Assembly (NCBI GenBank): GCA_052273485.1
Contig: DAVZID010000011.1
Span: 4,179-68,178, forward strand
Direction: 5' to 3'
Length of the DNA stretch: 64,000 nt
Origin: Anthropogastromicrobium sp052273485
Lineage (GTDB): Bacteria > Bacillota > Clostridia > Lachnospirales > Lachnospiraceae
Shown: piece by piece, positions 45,111 to 53,862 of the stretch
Position numbering within the stretch: the stretch's first letter is position 1
Layout of the letters: each line of letters opens with the position of its first letter
The notes under the pieces: generated by a model
Told to the model about the DNA's origin: nothing
What the model saw: the letters and a program-made list of their open reading frames with translations, nothing else
Databases searched by the model: none
Made by a program: the position numbers and the translations under genes

Positions 45111-45518
45111 ATGGCAGCATCAAAAAATTTGTCCAAAAAAGAAATTGAGATTCTCTCAATTCTCGCTCATGCCGAAAATCCAATGACGATCTCCGATATT
45201 GTTGCAACAAACAGCGCATACACCACCAATATCGTTCAACCAATCATTCATAAGCTCTCTGATTTGGGACTCGTTGAGGTCGACTCCATTGTTTTCCGCA
45301 AAAAGTCCTTCGCCAGAGCATTTCGCATTGCCGATAATTCCAAAAATATCCTGAGCGGCATGTTCTTGGAGGAGTACCAGTCCTTTCGACAGCTTTTTGC
45401 AGACAGTTATCTTCTCGCTCCCCTTGTGGAATCCGAGCTAAAAAATCCACAAGATTCCCAGGCAGAAATTGAGCGTTTGGAAAAGATTTTGGAAGCTGCC
45501 AAAAATAAGCTGCGTTGA
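45111..45518 (+). CDS. BlaI/MecI-like winged-helix repressor
   Basis: A 135-residue protein. The first about 75 residues fit a winged helix-turn-helix: KKEIEILSILAHAENPMTISDIV ... TTNIVQPIIHKLSDLGLVEV. The C-terminal part would dimerise. The pattern resembles BlaI/MecI repressors, which are cleaved or released through a BlaR1-type M56 protease, and an M56 protease gene lies 1.5 kb away. MarR is the alternative family. AAGGAG lies six bases before the ATG. It is divergent from the MacAB-like operon and convergent with the secreted-protein gene. Confidence 0.7.
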   Translation: MAASKNLSKKEIEILSILAHAENPMTISDIVATNSAYTTNIVQPIIHKLSDLGLVEVDSIVFRKKSFARAFRIADNSKNILSGMFLEEYQSFRQLFADSYLLAPLVESELKNPQDSQAEIERLEKILEAAKNKLR

Positions 45519-45537
45519 TTCTGTTATATTGATTCTG

Positions 45538-46824
45538 TTATGGCTGTAAAACATGGAACTGTGCATCTTTCTCTAGCATAGTTTCCTTTTCCAGCCAAAA
45601 TACAGCATCGCCATCCTCTGTTCTTCCGGTAAAGAAAATCTGGTTCTCATCAACTCCAATGCACTGGGAATCGGGCATTCCATCAACAAAAATAATCTGT
45701 TGCAGTTCCAGATTTTCTTTCTCGTAAATGGCTACAAACTCTTCTATTTCTTCCTGTGTCGTTACACTTCCCTGAAAATAAAAATAGTCAGCGTCTGTGG
45801 ACAGAAAGCTATACAACCAAAATTCATCGTGATCCGATATTCCAAATTCATTCTTATTACCCGACAGCAGTGTCCCAATCTGTTCTACCTGCTTTAAATC
45901 TAGGCTGATCTGAAATAGCTTTCCATTGTCCATTCCAATAAACCCCTCTTCCCACGGTATAAAAAAGAGAATATTTTCTTGCTTAAAGCGTCTTGCTGTC
46001 GTTTTTTCTGTCTTGGAATCATAGACAAACAAATACGTCACATTCTCCATACCACACCAACCATATACAAAATCGCCATACGGATAGATCTCGAAAATCG
46101 CATTGCCCTGTACCTCTGCAATCGGGACCGGATCTCCTCCATCTAGTGGCACCCAGTACACTCCTTCTGTCTCTGTTAATTTTGCAGGATCTGTTACATG
46201 TGTAACATAATATACATTTCCTCGCTGAATGCAAAAGCGAGACGCATTTTCCATTTTTAAATTCATTTTTTCGCGACTGCTACCATCTTTTTTGACTGAA
46301 TATAAATCATCTCCTGCATATGTCTTGCCATCTTCTCCTATGCCTTGTATCGCAAAATTTGCATATAATGTATCCTCATTTTCTTGAATTCCGCTGAACA
46401 TAGTAATATTTCCAACTCCAACATAAGCCATGCACAATTCCTTCTTCTCGCTCGATTTTTCCTTACCGTGCAAGCAATCTGGGCGAACACAAAGTGGTAT
46501 CAACTTTTCATGTTCAAAGCTACAAAAATAAATATACTCGCCAAGGCGAATATAATATCCATTGTCGCCTTTTGCAATTTTTGAAATATGATTTCCACCA
46601 TAATATGACCAATCCCAGTCGGTTTCTGAATTATATGAAATTTCGTTTATATCTATATCCAGTTCTTTTTGATAGTTTTCCAACTGCAAGGTATAATCTT
46701 CTTCTTCAAAGATTGTTGCTTCCTGAGCATTTATTTCGCCCGGAATTTGTATTATGCATGTCATTATCCCTAGACTTACGAACGTCGAGAATATTTGCTT
46801 TTTCCATTTTCTTTTGCCCTTCAC
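45538..46824 (-). CDS. Secreted propeller-like protein (DUF5050-like)
   Basis: A protein of about 428 residues starting at a GTG at 46824, which has GGAGG seven bases upstream; the longer frame has no ribosome-binding site. A signal peptide is clear (KKQIFSTFVSLGIMTCIIQIPGEINA). The mature part has repeated short blades of the type GDNGYYIRLGEYIYFCSF, FVYGWCGMENVTYLFVYDS, DADYFYFQGSV and ENQIFFTGRTEDGDAVFWLEK, suggesting a beta-propeller sensor. Function unknown. It lies between the BlaI-like and M56 genes; its promoter is nearly identical to that of the ABC operon at 51.8 kb. Confidence 0.72.
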   Translation of the reverse strand: MKGKRKWKKQIFSTFVSLGIMTCIIQIPGEINAQEATIFEEEDYTLQLENYQKELDIDINEISYNSETDWDWSYYGGNHISKIAKGDNGYYIRLGEYIYFCSFEHEKLIPLCVRPDCLHGKEKSSEKKELCMAYVGVGNITMFSGIQENEDTLYANFAIQGIGEDGKTYAGDDLYSVKKDGSSREKMNLKMENASRFCIQRGNVYYVTHVTDPAKLTETEGVYWVPLDGGDPVPIAEVQGNAIFEIYPYGDFVYGWCGMENVTYLFVYDSKTEKTTARRFKQENILFFIPWEEGFIGMDNGKLFQISLDLKQVEQIGTLLSGNKNEFGISDHDEFWLYSFLSTDADYFYFQGSVTTQEEIEEFVAIYEKENLELQQIIFVDGMPDSQCIGVDENQIFFTGRTEDGDAVFWLEKETMLEKDAQFHVLQP

Positions 46825-46872
46825 ACGCTTCCCTCCATTTTCTTTCAACTTTCTTCAAATCCTACTGATATC

Positions 46873-46910
46873 TTGATATTTATACTTGATATTTATATTT
46901 GATATCTATA
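46873..46910. repeat. Three 13-bp direct repeats, operator-like
   Basis: TTGATATTTATA (46873-46884), TTGATATTTATA (46886-46897) and TTGATATCTATA (46899-46910) at a strict 13-bp period. They lie just downstream of the -10 of the secreted-protein promoter, a position suited to repression. Confidence 0.75.
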
Positions 46911-46938
46911 TCATATTTTAAATATTGTTTTTTGTCAA
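46910..46938 (-). promoter_or_regulatory. Promoter of the secreted-protein gene
   Basis: Minus strand: -35 TTGACA (46938-46933), 17-bp spacer, -10 TATGAT (46915-46910). The -35 and following bases match the promoter at 51755-51783. Confidence 0.8.
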
Positions 46939-46946
46939 TAATTCTT

Positions 46947-46975
46947 TTGACTTTTTTATAATTTTATATTATTAT
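46947..46975 (+). promoter_or_regulatory. Promoter of the M56 protease gene
   Basis: Plus strand: -35 TTGACT (46947-46952), 17-bp spacer, -10 TATTAT (46970-46975). Confidence 0.7.
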
Positions 46976-47029
46976 TTAAATAAACACTCTTTTAAGCGAA
47001 TCTCTTTAAGAAAGGAAGTTTCATGTCAC

Positions 47030-48184
47030 ATGATCGAACTATCTTTTTACACAATTTTAATGGCTTTTCTGACATCCACGGTATTATTTTCTCTTTCCTG
47101 CATTTTCTTTAGCCGTTCAAAACGAATCCTGAATGTCGGATACAAAACGATCGCATTCATTTCATTTCTTTCTATTTTGCGTCTGGTTGTGCCGATTGAC
47201 TTTGACTTTACAGCAATCCTTCCAATGAACGAACTAGCCAAGCAAATTTCCTTTTTTATTTGTCAGCACCGCATTGCTTTCTTTTCAATTCGGCTATCCA
47301 TATGGGATATTCTGCTTGTTATTTGGTTGATTGGAATTCTTTTTCAACTCATCCTTTATTGGCGTCAGTATAGGCAAATTGATCGCATTGTTGTACAAAC
47401 CGGAAAAAACGTGTCGTATCATCCAAACTATATGAAAGCATTTCAGTCCATACAAATTTCCTATGGAATCAGCCAACAGCTGCCTGTCTATGAGATTCCG
47501 ATGCTTTCAAGTCCAATGCTTTTTTCCATACGTAATCCTCGCATTTTATTACCTGCTGAAAATAACTATTCCGATGACGATTTGCACTTTATTTTCCGAC
47601 ACGAAATGACCCATTTTCTGCATCATGATCTGCTGTATAAGTTTTTCTTTCAACTATTATTTATTGTGTATTGGTGGAATCCGTTGAAATATATTTTAAA
47701 AAGACAAGTCAACAATCTTCTCGAAATCAATGTGGATTCTTCTCTCACACAAAACTTTGAGGACGCCATTCCCTATATGGAATGTTTGATAAAAATTAAG
47801 AAGCAACATGCAGTATCAAATAAAAACTACTTCGATTCCTGCACACTCTCGATTAGCAATATAAAAGAAGGAAGTCTTGAAAAACGCTTTCAGCTGTTAG
47901 CACATCCATCCAAACAGCCTCGCCGTTTTTCTGGAATTTTTCGTTTGATCAGCATTTTCGTTTTCTTGTCCTCTTACTTTGTAACATGGGAACCGCTGCC
48001 TGTCGATAACAGCTCAACTATGAACGAACAAGATTTTATTCTGACAGAAGAAAACGCCTATGCCATTTTAAATGAAGATGGTACGTATGATATTTACCTG
48101 TATGGCGAATACCTAGAAACCGTCACCTCATTAAAATATTATGATTCTTCACTGCCAATTTATACTAGAAACAACTCGAATTAA
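47030..48184 (+). CDS. M56 (BlaR1-like) membrane metalloprotease without sensor domain
   Basis: A membrane protein of 384 residues from MIELSFYTIL. Three hydrophobic spans occupy about residues 1-120, then the zinc motif HEMTH in FIFRHEMTHFLHHDLLYKFFFQLLF (about 198-222), followed by YWWNPLKYILKRQVNNLLEINVD and a last span near 300-320. BlaR1 and MecR1 add a C-terminal beta-lactam-binding domain of about 250 residues; here only some 60 extracellular residues follow, so the stimulus is not a beta-lactam of the classical kind. The likely target is the BlaI-like regulator at 45111. A second ATG at 47023 is out of frame. Confidence 0.85.
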   Translation: MIELSFYTILMAFLTSTVLFSLSCIFFSRSKRILNVGYKTIAFISFLSILRLVVPIDFDFTAILPMNELAKQISFFICQHRIAFFSIRLSIWDILLVIWLIGILFQLILYWRQYRQIDRIVVQTGKNVSYHPNYMKAFQSIQISYGISQQLPVYEIPMLSSPMLFSIRNPRILLPAENNYSDDDLHFIFRHEMTHFLHHDLLYKFFFQLLFIVYWWNPLKYILKRQVNNLLEINVDSSLTQNFEDAIPYMECLIKIKKQHAVSNKNYFDSCTLSISNIKEGSLEKRFQLLAHPSKQPRRFSGIFRLISIFVFLSSYFVTWEPLPVDNSSTMNEQDFILTEENAYAILNEDGTYDIYLYGEYLETVTSLKYYDSSLPIYTRNNSN

Positions 48185-48196
48185 AAGGAAAATATT

Positions 48197-48292
48197 ATGA
48201 AAAACAAATTATTACTAACACTCGTTACTTTTTATTGCTCTTTAAACTTATTTTCATGTAAGAGACGTCTAATTTTATTTTTTAAGTTTTAA
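48197..48292 (+). CDS. 31-residue lipoprotein-like peptide
   Basis: AAGGAAAATATT precedes the ATG. The product MKNKLLLTLVTFYCSLNLFS-C continues for ten mostly basic and hydrophobic residues; LFSC resembles a lipobox. It starts 13 bp after the M56 gene. It is either a truncated lipoprotein, the relic of a larger gene, or a real small membrane peptide. Confidence 0.45.
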   Translation: MKNKLLLTLVTFYCSLNLFSCKRRLILFFKF

Positions 48293-48343
48293 TCTAAAAG
48301 AGAGGATTTTATAAATTAAAAAATCCTCTCTTTTAGATTTTTT
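48291..48343. terminator. Bidirectional terminator
   Basis: AATCTAAAAGAGAGGATTTT and its complement pair over about 19 bp around an A/T-rich loop, with T runs on both sides. It ends the M56 transcript and the convergent ABC permease transcript. Confidence 0.92.
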
Positions 48344-48363
48344 GTAGTACTACTTAAAATCAA

Positions 48364-50760
48364 CTACTTCGATAAGTATTTTTTTCTTATAGCAAGAAAA
48401 CTGCCTCCTACTGCCGCCAGCATTCCAATCCAGTACACACCATACAACATGACCTGTCCGTTTTGGAAAGTAAGCTGCGGCAAAAGGCCGCCGACAACGC
48501 TCACACCAGACAGATTTACCTTCCAAAGATATAAAATACATGGTCCCAAAAACAGTAAGAAACAGATTACGCTTCCAAGTGCCTGTTTCTTTACTGCACT
48601 GGTAACAGCTGCTGTGATTATGCTGCAAATCACTGCTGTCAGATAGCGAAGCACAAACATCACAACAAATGCCTGACGAATGGACAACGGCACAGGCGAC
48701 TTTTGATAGCCTGGCACTCCATTTAAGACAAGGGACGCATCCACCTCTGACAAATCGCGCCAGATTGCTGCATAATACGGCACATACAAAATTGCATACA
48801 GCACCGTTGCGCACAAAATTGTCTGCAATAATTTTCTTCTTTGTAATGGCTGCCGTCCCTTTTGCGTGGATTGTAACAGCGCCATCATGCCATTTCGTTC
48901 CTCGATTCCAAACAGACCCGATACGCCCAGAATCAATGCTGAAAGCAGCACACAGGCAAGAAACATTTGATTATTCTCATCCTTAAACAGATAGGACAGC
49001 TTATATTGATCGACAAATCCTGCATTTTCAAATCCATTCTCTTTCGCATTCTTAATCACCTGTTCCTGTGCCAAAATTTTATAAAACCCTCTTGACCGCA
49101 TTTCAATCAACTGCTGGCGTTTCTCCATCCAGTCTGTGTATGTCTCCGAAGAAATTTCTCTGTTTTGAAATTGCTCCTGAATTTCAAATGCCTCTTGATC
49201 GGTCATCTGCATAATTTGTGTTTCCTGCTCCAGCCATGCCCTTGTTTCTTCGGTATACGTGCCTTGCAGCTGCTCAATATAATACCGATATGCCTGTATT
49301 TCTGTCGTTCCTGTATGGGATGGAATTCCCTCTGCCATGCGCATCGAAACAACTGCGGCCACAATCAAAAATACCCCCATGCCACCAAGCACATAAAACT
49401 TGTAGCCCTCATGTGCAAAAATGCTCACATGCTTTCCGCTCAATGAACAGACTGCAATTCGTCTGCCTGACGCTATGCCATATACACGCTTTCCCTCACG
49501 CTCATGACAATAAATCAAAATCGAAAGCACGGTACACAAAAGAATCGTTGCAATACATAGAACCATCTTTGCAAACTCTGCCCAAATTGGATAGGAAAAC
49601 AAATTTAAATTCCAATAAACCGTAAACGGCTGTGATGCATCCAATATTGAAAACAAATTCACATAGCGAAACCAATTCCATTTTGAAAGGCTATTTACAG
49701 TGGTATACAATACATATTCGATCAGCATCACCAAAAAATAGCTACAGACAGCAGGCACAAATCGTTTCCATGTTATCATAAAAAATACAATCAGGCTACC
49801 GAATACCAAACAAGCTGTCACTTTAATTTCCAAAAACAGCCATATATATGTCCCGATTGAAACTGGAAGCACACAATTTCGATACTCGGAGAGTGACTGC
49901 AATGCCACATCTAAATTTCCAATCCCATACAAGGAAAAAGCGAACAAAAACTGTACCGCATAAAGCAAAAAAGAAAGGATTGCAAGCATGAGAAAATACG
50001 CCGCAAGCTTCGCACTGATAAATGCCACGCCTCCTCTTTTTGCCGTCTGAAGAATCGGATAGATTCCATTCTCGCGCTCCCTGCAAAAGATCTGCCAACC
50101 AATCAGGATCACCAAAAACAAGATCATCATATCAACCATCACTGTATTAGTTCCCATATAGATGGCTGCACTGTAATCATATTCTAGTGTGAGATCACCC
50201 AGCTTTTTATAGGCCTCTGCCGTCTGTATGATGTTGCGGCTGCTATATCCGCTAATATCTGAAAAAAGTGCCAGATCTTCTAATTCATCGGCTTTTTGCT
50301 GAATGCTCTCTCGAAACTGCGGATACGATTCCTGATAGGTTAATCTCGACACAATATTATTATAAAATTTATGCATTGTCAGATGACTCATTTCTTCTGG
50401 TACTTCTTCTGACTGATGCAAACGTGCTTCCATATCCACATCTGGATAGAGTTCCTGAAACTCCATCAGTGATGACTCAATATCTTGTCCATTCTCTTCT
50501 GCCGCTAAAAGGCCATGATATCAGCCTTCAATCTCAAAATATTGTTTTAACTTGTCACGGTCTGTTCCCTTTGTTTTTTCTAGTTCTTCGCTCCAAAAGG
50601 AGCCGCGCAGCCCGCTGTACTGATCGTATTGTCCGCCTGAGCGTGTCTCACTCCACTGGTAAGCAATGCTGATGCCCAAACACAAAATTATAATTGCCAG
50701 CAATGCTTTCGATGCGACGGTCTTTCTTAACTCATATAAGAAAAGTTCCAAAAGTCCCAT
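48364..50760 (-). pseudogene. ABC-2-type permease gene interrupted by an in-frame TGA
   Basis: One reading frame of 799 codons runs from the ATG at 50760 to 48364, broken only by TGA at 50523-50521. The first part (79 residues, MGLLELFLYELRKTVASKALLAIIIL with one membrane span) and the second part (from YHGLLAAEENGQ on) join without frameshift. The second part has two blocks of about six spans with extracytoplasmic segments, the shape of a duplicated ABC-2-like permease. An ATG at 50466 could restart translation but lacks the first span. It follows the ATPase by 17 bp. It may be a nonsense mutant, a read-through case, or an assembly error. Confidence 0.8.
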
Positions 50761-50777
50761 TTTTCTTTCCCCACTCT

Positions 50778-51653
50778 CTATCCAATATCTGCTTCCATCC
50801 GATACAAATATACATCTTCCATATTTGCCGCAGCCTTTTTTCGTTCAGCCGGGAACTGCTCCCCATTTCCTACTGCACGAACAAGCATCCCGGCATCGGT
50901 CATCATAATGTTGCTGACCAGATATTTTTTCTGCACACCTGCCATCTCCTCCGGCTGAATCAAAAATTCCCATACCAGTCCGTCCATTTCTCGGATCAAT
51001 TCCATCGGCGATGCTTTTTTGAGAATGCGTCCTTGTTTCAATAAAATGATTTCTTTCGCAATACACTCCACGTCCGTAACTACATGTGTTGCTAGTAGAA
51101 CGATCTTATCTGCTGCAATCTCACTGATAAAATTGCGGATGCGAATGCGCTCTTTCGGGTCCAGACCCGCCGTTGGCTCATCTAACACAAGTACATCTGG
51201 CTCATTTAATAATGCCTGCGCAATTAAAAGGCGCTGCTTCATTCCACCGGAATAGCCTCCGATACGTCGATCTGCGGCATCCTTTAAATTCACCAACTCT
51301 AGCAGTTCATTTACACGCGTTTTGGCTTCTCGATGTGACAATCCCTTTAACGCTGCCATGTACCATAAAAAACGTGTCCCGGTAAAGGAACTGTATAGCC
51401 CTTGCTGCTGTGGCATATAGCCAAGCCTTGCACGATACGCATTGCTGTTTTTCCAGATCACATTTCCATCGAGCGACACTTCACCCGCTGTTGGCCTCAG
51501 ATTATCAGTAATGATGTTCATCAGCGTTGATTTCCCTGCGCCGTTTGGTCCTAAGAGACCATACACACCAGGGGTAAGACTTGTGGAAATTTCTGATAAT
51601 GCTTTTTTTCCATTTTTATAGGTGTGCGATACATTTTTAATTTCCAGCTCCAT
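50778..51653 (-). CDS. ABC transporter ATPase
   Basis: A 291-residue ATPase with Walker A GPNGAGKST (about 35-43), Q-loop YMPQQQGLY, signature YSGGMKQRLLIAQAL (about 132-146), Walker B VLVLDEPTAGLD (about 152-163) and the switch His in LLATHVV. The C-terminal about 80 residues form an extra domain, common in the CcmA/NatA-type ATPases that serve ABC-2 permeases. The partner permease directly follows but is interrupted by a stop codon. The promoter at 51755-51783 resembles that of the secreted-protein gene. Confidence 0.94.
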   Translation of the reverse strand: MELEIKNVSHTYKNGKKALSEISTSLTPGVYGLLGPNGAGKSTLMNIITDNLRPTAGEVSLDGNVIWKNSNAYRARLGYMPQQQGLYSSFTGTRFLWYMAALKGLSHREAKTRVNELLELVNLKDAADRRIGGYSGGMKQRLLIAQALLNEPDVLVLDEPTAGLDPKERIRIRNFISEIAADKIVLLATHVVTDVECIAKEIILLKQGRILKKASPMELIREMDGLVWEFLIQPEEMAGVQKKYLVSNIMMTDAGMLVRAVGNGEQFPAERKKAAANMEDVYLYRMEADIG

Positions 51654-51754
51654 CGGTGTCCTCCTTTTTTGTTAGCTCATTGGGTTCATTAATCTTATTG
51701 GGCTTATTTGGTTCACTATTAAAATCAGCCTCATTATTAAATATTATATACTGT

Positions 51755-51783
51755 ATTTTAAATAAAATATCGTTTTTTGTCAA
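51755..51783 (-). promoter_or_regulatory. Promoter of the ABC ATPase-permease unit
   Basis: Minus strand: -35 TTGACA (51783-51778), 17-bp spacer, -10 TAAAAT (51760-51755); a second possible -10, TATAAT, lies a few bases further. The rest of 51654-51885 is AT-rich with no gene. Confidence 0.7.
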
Positions 51784-51885
51784 CGAAAAAAGGAACTCTG
51801 CCACCGCAAAATTCCCCTCGCTCTAACTATCTCTAACGATTATTCGTAAAATAAAAATAACACCACATTCTTTATATATATAAGA

Positions 51886-52329
51886 TCAATCTAACAATTT
51901 TCCCTCTCTATATGACCACTCAAGATAGTTTGGATTTTGGTAATATAAATCGGTATTAAAATTCGATATCTCATCACTGATAAAAGAAGAAAATATTTTC
52001 ATCAACTCTGAAACTTCATCTCCCGGCTTCGCACAGTCCTCTATCATAATACTATATAATTTACCAATATCAAGAAAACTCGGGATTGAATACTTGCAAG
52101 CCGATATTGTATCAAAATCCCCCTGCTTTATTTTATAATAATCAACTACTTCATCGCTAACCTGTTCAAAACTAAGGCAGTGATCTACCTCTGCATCATA
52201 CAAAAGCTTTTTTATACCATCTTCACCAATTTGATTCACAATATCTCCGCGATGATTTTTTGTTTCTCTTGCAATATATTCAATTAGTGCGCATACGTAA
52301 AAATAATCATTTTTTTCCTTCTCTGTCAT
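51886..52329 (-). CDS. Partner of DUF3990 protein (antitoxin-like, DUF3791-like start)
   Basis: A 147-residue acidic protein without signal peptide or membrane span. The N-terminus (YFYVCALIEYIARETKNHRGDIVNQIGEDGIKKLL) resembles DUF3791, small proteins found next to DUF3990 genes; the rest (FDTISACKYSIPSFLDIGKLYSIMIED) is a lineage-specific extension I do not recognise. It overlaps the DUF3990 gene by 23 bp, so both are made together. By arrangement an antitoxin or immunity role is plausible, but not shown. Confidence 0.55.
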   Translation of the reverse strand: MTEKEKNDYFYVCALIEYIARETKNHRGDIVNQIGEDGIKKLLYDAEVDHCLSFEQVSDEVVDYYKIKQGDFDTISACKYSIPSFLDIGKLYSIMIEDCAKPGDEVSELMKIFSSFISDEISNFNTDLYYQNPNYLEWSYREGKLLD

Positions 52330-52780
52330 AAACTACCTCACTCTTTACAAACGTCAAACAATCAAGTGCCGACAATGTATGGAAACTTATTTGATGTGTC
52401 GGATATTTAAATTCTGCCAACACCCAAAACTGCTTTCTGTTTATTCGCCCTGCTAGAAAATCATTTACGTAATTCCATACTGTATCATTTGCCATAGGTC
52501 CCTCTACAATATCATAGGAATGTGTTTTTCCACTTCTACACTCTGCAATAAAGTCTAACCACGCATCGGATATTTCTGGAAATCTTAATATATTTAATTT
52601 TTCATTCGGCTTATATTCATAGTAATTGATTATCGGATCACCAATTCCGCGATTTGCCCATCTTACTGCCTGTTTAAAATTATTGGTACAATAAAATCCC
52701 CAGGAAAAATCTTTTGTATACCTTGCCTTTCTTACTTCTGGGTACTGAACAATCTCTTTACTCGCATGATATAGTTCCAT
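52307..52780 (-). CDS. DUF3990 family protein (ADP-ribosyltransferase-like, toxin candidate)
   Basis: A 157-residue protein with the DUF3990 pattern: MELYHASKEIV at the start, DFSWGFYCTNNFKQAVRWANR (about 24-44), and YDIVEGPMANDTVWNYVNDFLAG (about 89-111). From memory this family is placed with ADP-ribosyltransferase folds, with the H in YHAS and the aromatic GFY motif at NAD-binding positions. The ATG has TAGGAGGTGAAGA before it. With the overlapping downstream gene it forms a two-gene unit that looks like a toxin-antitoxin pair. Confidence 0.65.
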   Translation of the reverse strand: MELYHASKEIVQYPEVRKARYTKDFSWGFYCTNNFKQAVRWANRGIGDPIINYYEYKPNEKLNILRFPEISDAWLDFIAECRSGKTHSYDIVEGPMANDTVWNYVNDFLAGRINRKQFWVLAEFKYPTHQISFHTLSALDCLTFVKSEVVYDREGKK

Positions 52781-52824
52781 TCTTCACCTCCTATTAAATG
52801 ACCATCTTTTTCTGCTCACTTATT

Positions 52825-52853
52825 ATAATAGTAATGAAAAAAGTGTCTGTCAA
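52825..52853 (-). promoter_or_regulatory. Promoter of the DUF3990 pair
   Basis: Minus strand: -35 TTGACA (52853-52848), 17-bp spacer, -10 TATTAT (52830-52825). It is divergent from the AraC gene at 52954. Confidence 0.8.
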
Positions 52854-52953
52854 GTTTTTGCTCTTCCACATTTTTGGTTGTTTTCTTTCGTCTCTTGTGG
52901 TATACCTATTATGAGAAAAAGACTGACTTTGAGAAAGGCTTACTATTATACAT

Positions 52954-53862
52954 ATGAACATCCAAAATATTGATTTATTTGAAATGCACGAACCTTTAAC
53001 AGGTTCTTTTCCTTTTGCTGCCCTGACGGCTGTTCTGCCTGATGACATTTCTTCTGTATCTATTCACTGGCAGGACACGATGGAAATTCTTCTAATCCGT
53101 GAAGGAACTGGACGAGTATCAATTGACCTTGAAAAATTTTCAGTAAAGAAGGGCGATATCTGTCTGATCTTACCAGGTCAGCTGCATTCCATTGACGCAG
53201 ATTCAAACTCCTCACTGAAGATTAGCATGATCCAATTTCCGCTGTCTCTTCTTTCTGGAAGTACAGATAATGACGATGCATTTGCATTTTTAAAGCCGCT
53301 CTCAGAGGGTGAACAAGTCATTCCATGGCTTATCACGCCTGAAGACGGCTGGTACAATGAGTTTCGTCAATATTTTGAGGAAATGTTTCAGCTGCAGACG
53401 TTTTATTCAGCAGCTTACCCGCTTGGCATAAAGAGCTGTCTCTTTCGCCTGTTTTATCTGCTATTTTACAATGAGCCGTCTGTAAAGCCAAAGAGCCGCC
53501 CACAAAAATCAGTAGTAAAGACAAAGCAAATCATTAGCTATATCACAGATCATTACAGTGAACCGCTGTCTACTGAGCAGATGGCAAAAGTATGTGAATT
53601 TAGTGAATCTCACTTTATTAAGTTCTTTAAGTCCACGATTGGCATAACATTCACAGAATGCTTAAACAGCTATCGTCTTTCTCAAGCTTCAAGACTGCTG
53701 CTTGCAGACGTTTATGAACCAATCATGGATATTGCAAGAAGATGCGGTTTTAACAGCATTCCTCACTTTAACCGCGTCTTTAAGAAAAAATATGGAATTA
53801 CGCCAAGTGCGCTTCGCGGCACAAAATCTTCTCCAGAGACGGCAGATCCATCGCTCTCATAA
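52954..53862 (+). CDS. AraC-family transcriptional regulator
   Basis: A 302-residue regulator. The N-terminal cupin-like part (SIHWQDTMEILLIREGTGRVSID, VKKGDICLILPGQLHSID) binds an unknown ligand; the C-terminal DNA-binding domain (about 190-290) has STEQMAKVCEFSESHFIKFFKSTIGITFTECL and the signature DIARRCGFNSIPHFNRVFKKKYGITPSALR. Its last 65 bp overlap the end of the convergent S51-HAD gene. It may control the DUF3990 pair upstream or itself; nothing in the sequence decides this. Confidence 0.92.
   Translation: MNIQNIDLFEMHEPLTGSFPFAALTAVLPDDISSVSIHWQDTMEILLIREGTGRVSIDLEKFSVKKGDICLILPGQLHSIDADSNSSLKISMIQFPLSLLSGSTDNDDAFAFLKPLSEGEQVIPWLITPEDGWYNEFRQYFEEMFQLQTFYSAAYPLGIKSCLFRLFYLLFYNEPSVKPKSRPQKSVVKTKQIISYITDHYSEPLSTEQMAKVCEFSESHFIKFFKSTIGITFTECLNSYRLSQASRLLLADVYEPIMDIARRCGFNSIPHFNRVFKKKYGITPSALRGTKSSPETADPSLS

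Noticed and set aside
45516..45543. 14-bp direct repeat TTGATTCTGTTAT at the joint of two convergent genes
   Set aside because: It overlaps both stop codons and looks like a small local duplication; no further function visible.
48350..48814. 154-residue ORF overlapping the ABC permease end
   Set aside because: Shadow frame of the permease with unusual Cys content and no ribosome-binding site.
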